Assembly (NCBI GenBank): GCA_022448645.1
Contig: JAKVBZ010000120.1
Span: 1 to 11,984, forward strand
Source: Pirellulaceae bacterium
GTDB taxonomy: Bacteria > Planctomycetota > Planctomycetia > Pirellulales > Pirellulaceae
DNA: 11,984 nucleotides
Reading direction: 5' to 3'
Below the pieces are notes generated by a model. It was not told the DNA's origin. It made no database searches and was given only the letters and a program-made list of their open reading frames with translations. Numbering within the stretch: position 1 is the first letter of the stretch; each line of letters starts with the position of its first letter. This document shows positions 1-5,908 of the stretch, in pieces. Made by a program: the position numbers and the translations under genes.

Positions 1-1
1 G

Positions 2-469
2 ATTGCGATCCCTCTGTTTGGGCGCGCCCGGTCACATTATGCCCTGGTTGGCAAAGGGATCAACGACGACAATATCGATCTGTCCAGCCAGTTTCTCTGT
101 GGTGCCTGTTCCTGTGAAGTAAAAAGCCAAAATCCCGGCGCTGATATGCTCTTCCGCGTAAATTGGGAGGAGCTAATTACCATGCCTGACGTTGATCATG
201 AGCCCTTGCCCGAATTGACCGGTCTGGGGGCGTTGGAGGTAGACGATGAACCAGCCGATGAGACTATCGAATCTGCAGCGATCTCCACAGAATCGGAGAA
301 TTTGGCGCCACCGGTCGACGTGACCGCGGCTCCTGTTTCTGTGTCAAACGCCGAGACGAAGTCGAGCTATTCACTTTTCGGTCCCGCGGTCGTGGTCGTC
401 ATCCTCGGATTACTGGTTGTCGTATTTGGTACCGTCGTTATCCAGTTTCGGCAGAAGAGTACTCATTGA
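2..469 (+). CDS. Cys-motif protein with C-terminal membrane anchor (5' partial)
   Basis: Family not recognised. This frame is open from the window edge to the TGA at 467-469, while the other two forward frames close by about 120, so the gene very likely begins upstream. The visible 155 residues hold a Cys cluster C-G-A-C-S-C (C33, C36, C38 of the visible part), then an acidic, Ser/Pro/Ala/Val-rich low-complexity stretch (about 65-120), then one hydrophobic segment (about 128-148) followed by a short basic tail (R, Q, K). The positive-inside rule would place the tail in the cytoplasm and the Cys motif outside, which is inference. An internal ATG at 182 has a strong Shine-Dalgarno (GGGAGGAG at 165-172, 9-base spacer), so a shorter 95-residue product containing only the linker and the membrane segment is possible. 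It is the first gene of a same-strand series that continues with two ABC transporters. Confidence 0.6.
   Translation: MAIPLFGRARSHYALVGKGINDDNIDLSSQFLCGACSCEVKSQNPGADMLFRVNWEELITMPDVDHEPLPELTGLGALEVDDEPADETIESAAISTESENLAPPVDVTAAPVSVSNAETKSSYSLFGPAVVVVILGLLVVVFGTVVIQFRQKSTH
165..184 (+). promoter_or_regulatory. Strong internal Shine-Dalgarno and ATG
   Basis: GGGAGGAG at 165-172 lies 9 bases before an ATG (182-184) that is in frame with the longer open frame entering from the window edge. It could be the true start of a 95-residue protein or a second internal start. The Cys-rich codons upstream, in the same frame, look coding, which argues against it being the only start. Confidence 0.4.
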
Positions 470-649
470 ATGCAAGGATTGGAGTCATGTGTGGGTGGAG
501 GATTCATGAATGCGGAGGAGTCTCGGTGTGTCTCGGCCCGGGACTTACCAGTGATTCATCAGAATGTTACCGTCGTTGATTATCTAGGTAGGCCGATTGA
601 GGTCGTATCCGTTGTTACTTGGACAGCCCCCATGCCGCGAGTTGATTAG
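470..649 (+). CDS. Very small ORF between membrane protein and ABC cluster
   Basis: Hypothetical and not recognised. The ATG at 470 abuts the TGA of the previous gene and stays in the same frame, giving 59 residues up to TAG 647-649. A second in-frame ATG at 506 is preceded by GGAGG at 497-501 (4-base spacer) and gives 47 residues; this is the better-supported start. The 47-residue peptide has a charged N-terminus and a Val-rich middle that could form beta strands, and it ends A-P-M-P-R-V-D. It has no membrane segment, no signal peptide and no C-terminal Gly-Gly, so it is not a MoaD/ThiS-type sulfur carrier. It could be a genuine small protein of the cluster, or the remnant of a longer version of the preceding gene cut by the TGA at 467. 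Confidence 0.35.
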   Translation: MQGLESCVGGGFMNAEESRCVSARDLPVIHQNVTVVDYLGRPIEVVSVVTWTAPMPRVD

Positions 650-796
650 GCACGCTGTGCTGTGGTTTGGCATATGAAAAGAGACTAAAGTTCGGGCATT
701 GTACGTCTTTGCTTGGTCCAACCTATAAATTTACAAAGCATCCAGAGCGATTGAGTTGAGCTGGCAAGCTGGAAAATCGCCCCATCGGACTAACCC
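650..796 (+). other. Intergenic region before the ABC cluster, possible promoter
   Basis: This 147-base non-coding stretch lies directly upstream of the MacB/FtsX-type permease gene. A TATAAA-like -10 (724-729) is present with only a weak TTGTAC (699-704) upstream, and the 19-base spacing is long, so the promoter call is tentative. The sequence also holds a small direct repeat AGCTGG at 759-764 and 767-772. I see no riboswitch fold, operator palindrome or terminator that I would defend. Confidence 0.25.
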
Positions 797-2032
797 ATGA
801 ACCTCACTCATTTGATTTGGCGCGAAATGGCTCACCGCCGGCTCAACTTCAGTCTGATGCTGGTGTCCGTTGTTTTGGCAGTTGGCTGTGGCGTATCAGC
901 TGTGACGTGGTTGCGTGCCCAAGCTTTATTCAATCAGCGCCAAGTCAAGGTTCTTGACGATGAAATTCGCAAGATCACCAAAAACATGGGCTTTAATATT
1001 GTCATCTTGCCACAAGAACAAAATCTGTCTGATTTTTACGCGGATGACTTTGGTGCACGCACGATGCCAGAAGCTCACGTGCAGACACTGGCTGCTAGCC
1101 GTGATGTGTTTACCATCCAGCATTTGCGTCCGGCTTTGATTCGCAAAATCGATTGGCCGGAGCAAAATCGACGGGTCATTATGATGGGCGTTCGAGGTAT
1201 CGTTCCTTTTGTGCACCGTGACGCAAAGAAACCACTTGCCGATCCGGTTCCGCCCGGCAAAGTTGACGTGGGTCATGTCCTGGCACAAGAGCTCGGTCTG
1301 GCTCCTGGGCAGCAGCTCACCCTGCTGGAACAAACATTGGAAGTGAACAAAGTCTATCCCCCACGCGGCAACAAGGATGACATTACCATTTGGATCGATC
1401 TCCAAAAAGCACAGCAATTGCTCGACATGCCGGGAAAAATCAACATGATCCAGGCTTTGGAGTGTAACTGTGGTTCCGTTGACCGATTGGCCGAGATTGA
1501 AGCTGAGGTTTCAGGTGTGCTTGGCGATCAAGTGCAGGTGATTGAACTCACAACGAAAGCCATTGCTCGCGCCAAAGCGCGGACGCGAGTGAGCGAAGAA
1601 GGGGTCGTCAGGCTGGAACGCTGGCAACGTGTGGCCAGCGCGATCATACCACTGACCGTCGTGGCTGCAGGAACGCTGGTGGGGCTTCTCTCTTTGGCCA
1701 ACGTGCGGCAACGTCGCCAGGAGTTAGGGGTACTCCGTGCTTTGGGCATGCGTTCTACTCAGGTGTTTCGTGTGTTATTGGCGAAGCCCGCTGTTATTGG
1801 GTTGTTGGGGGCTTTGGTAGGTTACCTGTTGGGGTTTGGCGCGGCATACGCGGCGGAATCTATCTGTTATCCGGAAGCGGCGGGAGACAAGTCCGTGGTT
1901 GCCTCGCTGTTCCAATTGCCCATACTGGCGTTTGTGTTTGTGCTGACGCCCGTGCTCACTGTGATGGCGGGATGGCTGCCGGCGATGTACGCAGCAGGCC
2001 AGGACCCTGCTGAGATCCTTCATGAAGAATAA
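797..2032 (+). CDS. MacB/FtsX-type ABC transporter permease
   Basis: Membrane subunit of a type VII (MacB/LolCE/FtsX-like) ABC system, which usually works mechanically on periplasmic or envelope substrates rather than as a pore. The 411 residues show the family's order: one N-terminal membrane helix (about 18-38), a large extracytoplasmic domain (about 40-275), then three C-terminal helices (about 282-302, 325-350, 372-400). The loop Q-R-R-Q-E-L-G-V-L-R-A-L-G-M (305-318) is the classic FtsX-domain coupling loop, and the ending D-P-A-E-I-L matches the usual D-P-x-x-x-L tail. A Cys-Asn-Cys pair (C223, C225) lies in the extracytoplasmic domain. The ATG at 797 has no clear Shine-Dalgarno. The matching ATPase gene follows after 32 bases. 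Substrate unknown; sure of family, not of role. Confidence 0.9.
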   Translation: MNLTHLIWREMAHRRLNFSLMLVSVVLAVGCGVSAVTWLRAQALFNQRQVKVLDDEIRKITKNMGFNIVILPQEQNLSDFYADDFGARTMPEAHVQTLAASRDVFTIQHLRPALIRKIDWPEQNRRVIMMGVRGIVPFVHRDAKKPLADPVPPGKVDVGHVLAQELGLAPGQQLTLLEQTLEVNKVYPPRGNKDDITIWIDLQKAQQLLDMPGKINMIQALECNCGSVDRLAEIEAEVSGVLGDQVQVIELTTKAIARAKARTRVSEEGVVRLERWQRVASAIIPLTVVAAGTLVGLLSLANVRQRRQELGVLRALGMRSTQVFRVLLAKPAVIGLLGALVGYLLGFGAAYAAESICYPEAAGDKSVVASLFQLPILAFVFVLTPVLTVMAGWLPAMYAAGQDPAEILHEE

Positions 2033-2064
2033 CGACGGAAGTTAAGCTTCTGTCTTTGATTGCT

Positions 2065-2742
2065 ATGTTGCTTGAATTACAAAATGTCAGCAAATCCTTT
2101 TCGCGCAATGGACACCAGGTTCAAGCCTTGCAGGACGTGAGTTTTCGGATCGAGCCTTCCCAGTTTGTGGCCGTTCGAGGTCCGAGTGGTTGTGGAAAAA
2201 CAACGCTGCTCCTTGTCTCTGGTGGCTTGCTTCGACCCGACGCAGGGGAGGTGTCACTTTCTGGGCACGAACTGTACACGCTTTCGCCAGAGAATCGCGC
2301 TGGCATTCGATCGGCCCACATCGGTTTTGTGTTTCAACAGTTTCACCTCATACCCTATCTGAATGTCGTAGACAATGTGCTTGCCTCGTCACTGGGCCTC
2401 GTTATGGAGAATGCTTCCGAACGCCGGGAATTGTATGACCGTGCCATCGAATTGGTCGAACGTTTTGGCCTGATGGACCGGTCGAAACACTTGCCCTCCG
2501 AGTTATCCACTGGCCAACGACAACGCGTCGCGCTGGCTCGCGCCCTGTTGAACCGTCCCAAACTTCTGTTGGCCGATGAACCAACCGGCAACCTCGACAA
2601 GGAAAACAGTGTGATCGTCTGGCAATACCTGCGAGAATTTGCTGCTGAAGACCGTGCTGTACTGATGGTGACGCATGATTCGGTGGCCGCTGAACGGGCG
2701 GATCGGGTCATTGAGATGGAGGCCCCGCGTGAAATATCGTAG
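2065..2742 (+). CDS. LolD/MacB-type ABC transporter ATPase
   Basis: Cytoplasmic ATPase that should pair with the preceding MacB/FtsX-type permease. The 225 residues match the usual LolD length. Visible motifs are Walker A G-P-S-G-C-G-K-T-T, a Q-loop in F-V-F-Q-Q-F-H-L, signature L-S-T-G-Q-R-Q-R, Walker B L-L-L-A-D-E-P-T-G-N-L-D, and the switch His in M-V-T-H-D. The D-E-P-T-G-N-L-D form and the F-Q-Q-F-H-L-I-P stretch are typical of the LolD/MacB/FtsE group. I place the start at ATG 2065 (M-L-L-E-L-Q-N-V-S-K-S-F), a normal beginning for the family; an in-frame TTG at 2056 adds only three residues. Neither start has a convincing Shine-Dalgarno, so translation may be coupled to the gene before. 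Its 3' end overlaps the next gene by 14 bases. Confidence 0.92.
   Translation: MLLELQNVSKSFSRNGHQVQALQDVSFRIEPSQFVAVRGPSGCGKTTLLLVSGGLLRPDAGEVSLSGHELYTLSPENRAGIRSAHIGFVFQQFHLIPYLNVVDNVLASSLGLVMENASERRELYDRAIELVERFGLMDRSKHLPSELSTGQRQRVALARALLNRPKLLLADEPTGNLDKENSVIVWQYLREFAAEDRAVLMVTHDSVAAERADRVIEMEAPREIS
2718..2731 (+). promoter_or_regulatory. Ribosome binding site that sets a GTG start
   Basis: GGAGG at 2718-2722 lies 6 bases before GTG 2729-2731, inside the end of the ATPase gene. It decides the start of the tandem substrate-binding protein: the GTG is followed by a basic stretch and then a membrane helix, as expected for an exported N-terminus. The more upstream in-frame ATG (2675) would add 18 residues translated from inside the ATPase gene and has no such site. 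Confidence 0.7.
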
Positions 2743-4285
2743 TAAAAGTAAAACAGGCGGAATCCATAGTCTTTGGCTGTTGGCGCTCCTTTCACTCGTG
2801 ATTGCCTTCGTGCTGGTGGTATTGCTGCTCTGGCAACCCACAAATCCACAATCCCCAACGGCTGGTGATTCTGTTTTCATGTACTGCGCTGCCGGAATAC
2901 GTGTGCCGGTCAATGAGATTGCTGAGCAATACGCAAAACTGCCGCTTAGCCAGATGATTCAATTACAATATGGCGGTTCCCACACGCTGTTAAATCAACT
3001 GGAAGTTGCTGGAGTCGGCGACTTGTACCTTTCAGCGGATGACAGTTACATGAAGTTGGCAATCGAAAAAGGCCTTGTCAAGGAAACCATACCGGTGGCA
3101 TCGGTTAGGCCCGTGGTCGCCGTCCTTAAGGGAAACCCGCAGGAGGTTCAGACCGCCAACGATCTTGTGCGCGCCGACGTTCGAGTTGCTTTGGGCAACC
3201 CTGACGCAGCCGCGGTGGGAAAAAAGACACGCCAGGTGATGGAGGCTAGCGGGCATTGGGAGGAGTTGTCGAAACATGCGGTTGTTTTCACGCCGACGGT
3301 GAACGACATTGCCAATGCGGTCAAAGTGGGGAGCGTGGACGCCGGCATTGTGTGGGACACTACTGTCGCACAATACCCAGATCTGGAAGCAGTGCGGTTG
3401 CCCGAGTTAGACTCTGGAACGTCACAGATTGTGATCGGCGTGCTTAGCTCAAGCAAACAACCGACCATGGCACTGCGCTTTGCACGTTATCTTACCTCCA
3501 AGGATCAAGGCCTGGAGGTCTTCCGTAAATACGGTTATGCGACGGTGGAAGGTGACATCTGGGAACCTCGCCCCCAGTTGACCTTGTATAGCGGTGGAGT
3601 AAATCGAGTGGCCATTGAACAAATGCTAGAGAAATTTGAGCGTCGCGAAGATGTAGACATTAATGTTGTCTACAACGGTTGTGGTGTGCTTTGTGCGCAG
3701 ATGAAAGCTTTGCGTGGAGGCGACCGGCACGGTGCGTTTCCAGACGCGTATTTTGCTTGTGATGTTTCGTTTATGGATCAAGTCAGCGACCTGTTTCTCG
3801 ACCCGATCAATGTTTCGGAAACTGATATGGTGATCATCACCGACCCCGAGAATGAGCATGGCGTTCAAAGGTTGCAAGATTTGAGCGCACCAGGCATCAA
3901 GTTGGGAATTGCCAATCCCGACGAAAGCGCACTGGGGGCGTTGACCCGTCGCTTGTTGCGAGAGCTGGGAATTGAGGAAGAATTACACGTGAACGTCAGC
4001 ACACAGACACCGACTGCCGATATGCTCGTGAACCAGGTGAAGCTTGGTGGATTGGATGCTGCGATCGTGTATCGTGCCAATACTTCGAGAGTGACAGAAG
4101 ATGTCACTGTGATCGATATTGACCATCCGCTCGCGCGGGCAGTGCAGCCTTATGCTGCTGCCCGTCATACGGATCATCACCAGACCATTACTCGACTGAT
4201 TGCCGCTGTCCGTCGCGCACGCTCCGGTTTTGAGGCAGCAGGTTTTCGCTATTTAAATGATGCACAAACCCATGACCAACGCTGA
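2729..4285 (+). CDS. Membrane-anchored protein with two tandem ModA-like substrate-binding domains
   Basis: Probably captures the substrate outside the membrane for the ModB/ModC-like transporter that follows. The 518 residues comprise a basic N-terminus, one membrane helix (about 14-36), and two successive ModA-like (type 2 periplasmic-binding) domains, about 47-275 and 283-510. The repeat is visible internally: G-N-P-D-A-A-A-V-G-K (156-165) against A-N-P-D-E-S-A-L-G-A (395-404), and V-K-V-G-S-V-D-A-G-I-V (198-208) against V-K-L-G-G-L-D-A-A-I-V (437-447). Domain 1 keeps the ModA-like Y-G-G-S-H-T-L and L-S-A-D-D-S-Y-M stretches. At the same places domain 2 has Y-N-G-C-G-V-L-C (C318, C322) and F-A-C-D-V-S-F-M (C344). 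C53 sits where ModA has its Ala-Ala-Ser pocket loop. No lipobox is seen, so it is anchored by the helix or by cleavage. Ordinary ModA is about 250 residues with one domain. The ligand could be molybdate, tungstate or a thiophilic metal. Confidence 0.85.
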   Translation: MKYRSKSKTGGIHSLWLLALLSLVIAFVLVVLLLWQPTNPQSPTAGDSVFMYCAAGIRVPVNEIAEQYAKLPLSQMIQLQYGGSHTLLNQLEVAGVGDLYLSADDSYMKLAIEKGLVKETIPVASVRPVVAVLKGNPQEVQTANDLVRADVRVALGNPDAAAVGKKTRQVMEASGHWEELSKHAVVFTPTVNDIANAVKVGSVDAGIVWDTTVAQYPDLEAVRLPELDSGTSQIVIGVLSSSKQPTMALRFARYLTSKDQGLEVFRKYGYATVEGDIWEPRPQLTLYSGGVNRVAIEQMLEKFERREDVDINVVYNGCGVLCAQMKALRGGDRHGAFPDAYFACDVSFMDQVSDLFLDPINVSETDMVIITDPENEHGVQRLQDLSAPGIKLGIANPDESALGALTRRLLRELGIEEELHVNVSTQTPTADMLVNQVKLGGLDAAIVYRANTSRVTEDVTVIDIDHPLARAVQPYAAARHTDHHQTITRLIAAVRRARSGFEAAGFRYLNDAQTHDQR

Positions 4286-5126
4286 CTCTTCCGATCAGCA
4301 GGGTGCGTCACAGGCCTCCCGATCGTCTCATGTTCCAGCCCACCAGATTGGCTCGGACGTTCCTTTTTACGTAGGGATGATTGTGTTGGGAGGGACGTAC
4401 ATCCTACTACTGATTTTGATGCTGGCTGCGGACCTGTTTTATACCTCCCCCGATCATTTGTTGGCCGCCTTAATGAAGCCAGCCATTCGTTATTCGATCA
4501 AGCTGAGTCTCATTTCCTGCAGCCTCACTGCCCTGCTTTCATTGTGGATAGCTGTCCCTATTGGTTATCTGTTGGCTCGACATCGTTTTTGGGGCCGAGA
4601 AGTTTTAGATGCGATATTAGATGTTCCCATTGTGTTGCCACCGCTGGTAGTAGGTTTGAGTCTGTTGATCTTATTTCAGTTTTGGCCATTTCGTCTCAGT
4701 GCTGATTGGATTGTTTACAAGATTCCAGCCGTCATCCTGGCGCAATTCATGGTGGCCTGTGCGTTTGCCGTTCGAACGATGCGTGCTACTTTCGACCAGA
4801 TCGATCCCCGCCGTGAGCACGTGGCGTTGACGTTGGGGTGTACGCGTGCGCAGGCGTTTGCTTTGGTGGTGCTACCGGAAGCGAGGCGGGGTATAATTAC
4901 GGCGGCGACACTTGCCTGGGCACGGTCGCTGGGTGAATTCGGACCTCTGCTGATTTTCGCAGGTGCCACGCGGATGAAGACAGAAGTTCTATCCACGACG
5001 GTCTTTTTGGAATTGAGCATTGGCGACATCGAAGCGGCTGTGGCCGTTTCCATTATTATGGTTCTCGCGGCGGTCGTGGTGCTGATCGTTGCTCGTGGTT
5101 TGGGGTCCCGAAATCTGACGTTTTGA
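4257..5126 (+). CDS. ModB-like ABC transporter permease
   Basis: Channel subunit of a molybdate/tungstate/sulfate-type importer (type I ABC importer). The 289 residues have an N-terminal cytoplasmic extension (about 1-35) and an extra first helix (about 37-62) before the usual core, so it is longer than standard ModB (about 225-230). The core helices start near 79. The EAA coupling loop is visible as E-H-V-A-L-T-L-G-C (183-191) through V-V-L-P-E-A, followed by W-A-R-S-L-G-E-F-G-P, a hallmark of the ModB/CysTW group. The ATG at 4257 overlaps the binding-protein gene by 29 bases; ATGs at 4260 and 4272 are also in frame, and none has a strong Shine-Dalgarno. Its partners should be the binding protein before it and the ATPase at 5243. 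Confidence 0.9.
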   Translation: MMHKPMTNADSSDQQGASQASRSSHVPAHQIGSDVPFYVGMIVLGGTYILLLILMLAADLFYTSPDHLLAALMKPAIRYSIKLSLISCSLTALLSLWIAVPIGYLLARHRFWGREVLDAILDVPIVLPPLVVGLSLLILFQFWPFRLSADWIVYKIPAVILAQFMVACAFAVRTMRATFDQIDPRREHVALTLGCTRAQAFALVVLPEARRGIITAATLAWARSLGEFGPLLIFAGATRMKTEVLSTTVFLELSIGDIEAAVAVSIIMVLAAVVVLIVARGLGSRNLTF

Positions 5127-5161
5127 TCAGAAAGTAGTCGGCGAAACGAGAGATCGGATGC

Positions 5162-5207
5162 GACCATGGTTCTGTCCAGCGAATCGCGTGCAATCGGGAC
5201 AATGGTC
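5162..5207 (+). repeat. Imperfect inverted repeat between permease and ATPase genes
   Basis: GACCAT (5162-5167) pairs with ATGGTC (5202-5207), and TGTCC (5173-5177) pairs with GGACA (5197-5201), leaving a 5-base bulge in the left arm and a 19-base loop. It occupies the only gap of more than 100 bases (5127-5242) inside the six-gene cluster. It could be an RNA element tuning expression of the ATPase and the E1-like gene. It lacks the T-run of an intrinsic terminator and may be chance. Confidence 0.3.
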
Positions 5208-5242
5208 TCAATCTACCTCTGTTTCTGGCAGTCAGGTGTGAA

Positions 5243-5908
5243 ATGATTGTTGTTCAAGATCTGTCTTTGCGTATTGGTTCGTTCGTGATGGACGGTGTAC
5301 AACTCCGCGTTTCCACCGGTCAATACGGCGTGCTCATGGGAAAGACGGGAAGCGGAAAGACTACGCTGTTGGAGTCCATTGCTGGACTTAAAAAAGTTGA
5401 TCAGGGCCGAATTGTTCTTGGGGACCGTGACGTAACGCATCTGCGGCCCGCCGAGCGTGGAATTGGATACGTGCCTCAGGACGGTGCATTGTTCGCGACG
5501 ATGACGGTGCGGCAGCATCTTACGTTTGCCTTGAGGATACGCAAGAGTGGGCAGCGAGAGATGTCTCACAGAGTGGATCAGATTGCCGAACTGCTGTCGA
5601 TTGGACACCTGTTGGACCGCAAGCCGATGGGACTTAGTGGAGGTGAACGACAACGTGTTGCGTTCGGTCGGGCCTTGTCATTCGAACCTGCCGTGTTATT
5701 GCTCGATGAACCGCTCAGTGCGTTGGACGACGAGACTCGCCACCAGATGTACGACGTCATCCGCCGTGTCCGACAACATACCGGTGTGACAACGCTCCAT
5801 GTGACACACAACCAACAAGAGACCGCTGAACTGGCCGATGTGGTATTCGAAATGGAAGATGGCAGGGTCAGTGAAACGAAAAAACAAGAAGAAACAAATG
5901 ACAGATGA
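5243..5908 (+). CDS. ModC-like ABC transporter ATPase without regulatory domain
   Basis: ATPase for the ModB-like importer. The 221 residues contain Walker A G-K-T-G-S-G-K-T-T (about 33-41), a Q-loop in Y-V-P-Q-D-G-A-L-F, signature L-S-G-G-E-R-Q-R-V, Walker B V-L-L-L-D-E-P-L-S-A-L-D and the switch His in V-T-H-N. The E-P-L-S-A-L-D form is typical of the MalK/ModC/CysA/PotA group, unlike the E-P-T-G-N-L-D of the LolD-type ATPase in the same cluster, so the two ATPases belong to different systems. The protein ends soon after the nucleotide-binding domain with a charged tail, lacking the Mop/TOBE oxyanion-sensing domain of standard ModC (about 350 residues). AGGTG at 5234-5238 is a likely ribosome binding site. 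Its end overlaps the E1-like gene by 11 bases. Confidence 0.9.
   Translation: MIVVQDLSLRIGSFVMDGVQLRVSTGQYGVLMGKTGSGKTTLLESIAGLKKVDQGRIVLGDRDVTHLRPAERGIGYVPQDGALFATMTVRQHLTFALRIRKSGQREMSHRVDQIAELLSIGHLLDRKPMGLSGGERQRVAFGRALSFEPAVLLLDEPLSALDDETRHQMYDVIRRVRQHTGVTTLHVTHNQQETAELADVVFEMEDGRVSETKKQEETNDR

Noticed and set aside
467..469. Genome-wide recoding of TGA as a sense codon
   Set aside because: Several well-defined genes (double binding protein, permease, ATPase) end naturally at TGA with the next gene overlapping, so TGA acts as a stop here.
470..649. Small ORF as a MoaD/ThiS-type sulfur carrier or a microcin C-like peptide for the E1-like enzyme
   Set aside because: It lacks a C-terminal Gly-Gly, ends in Asp rather than Asn, lies more than 5 kb from the E1-like gene, and the E1-like protein resembles MoeB with zinc Cys pairs rather than a peptide-modifying MccB.
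650..796. Molybdenum-cofactor riboswitch upstream of the ABC cluster
   Set aside because: No recognisable multi-stem fold or conserved core could be traced in this 147-base stretch.
926..1417. Minus-strand frame of 163 codons
   Set aside because: Lies fully inside the MacB/FtsX-type permease gene, which has clear family features; no motif in the minus frame.
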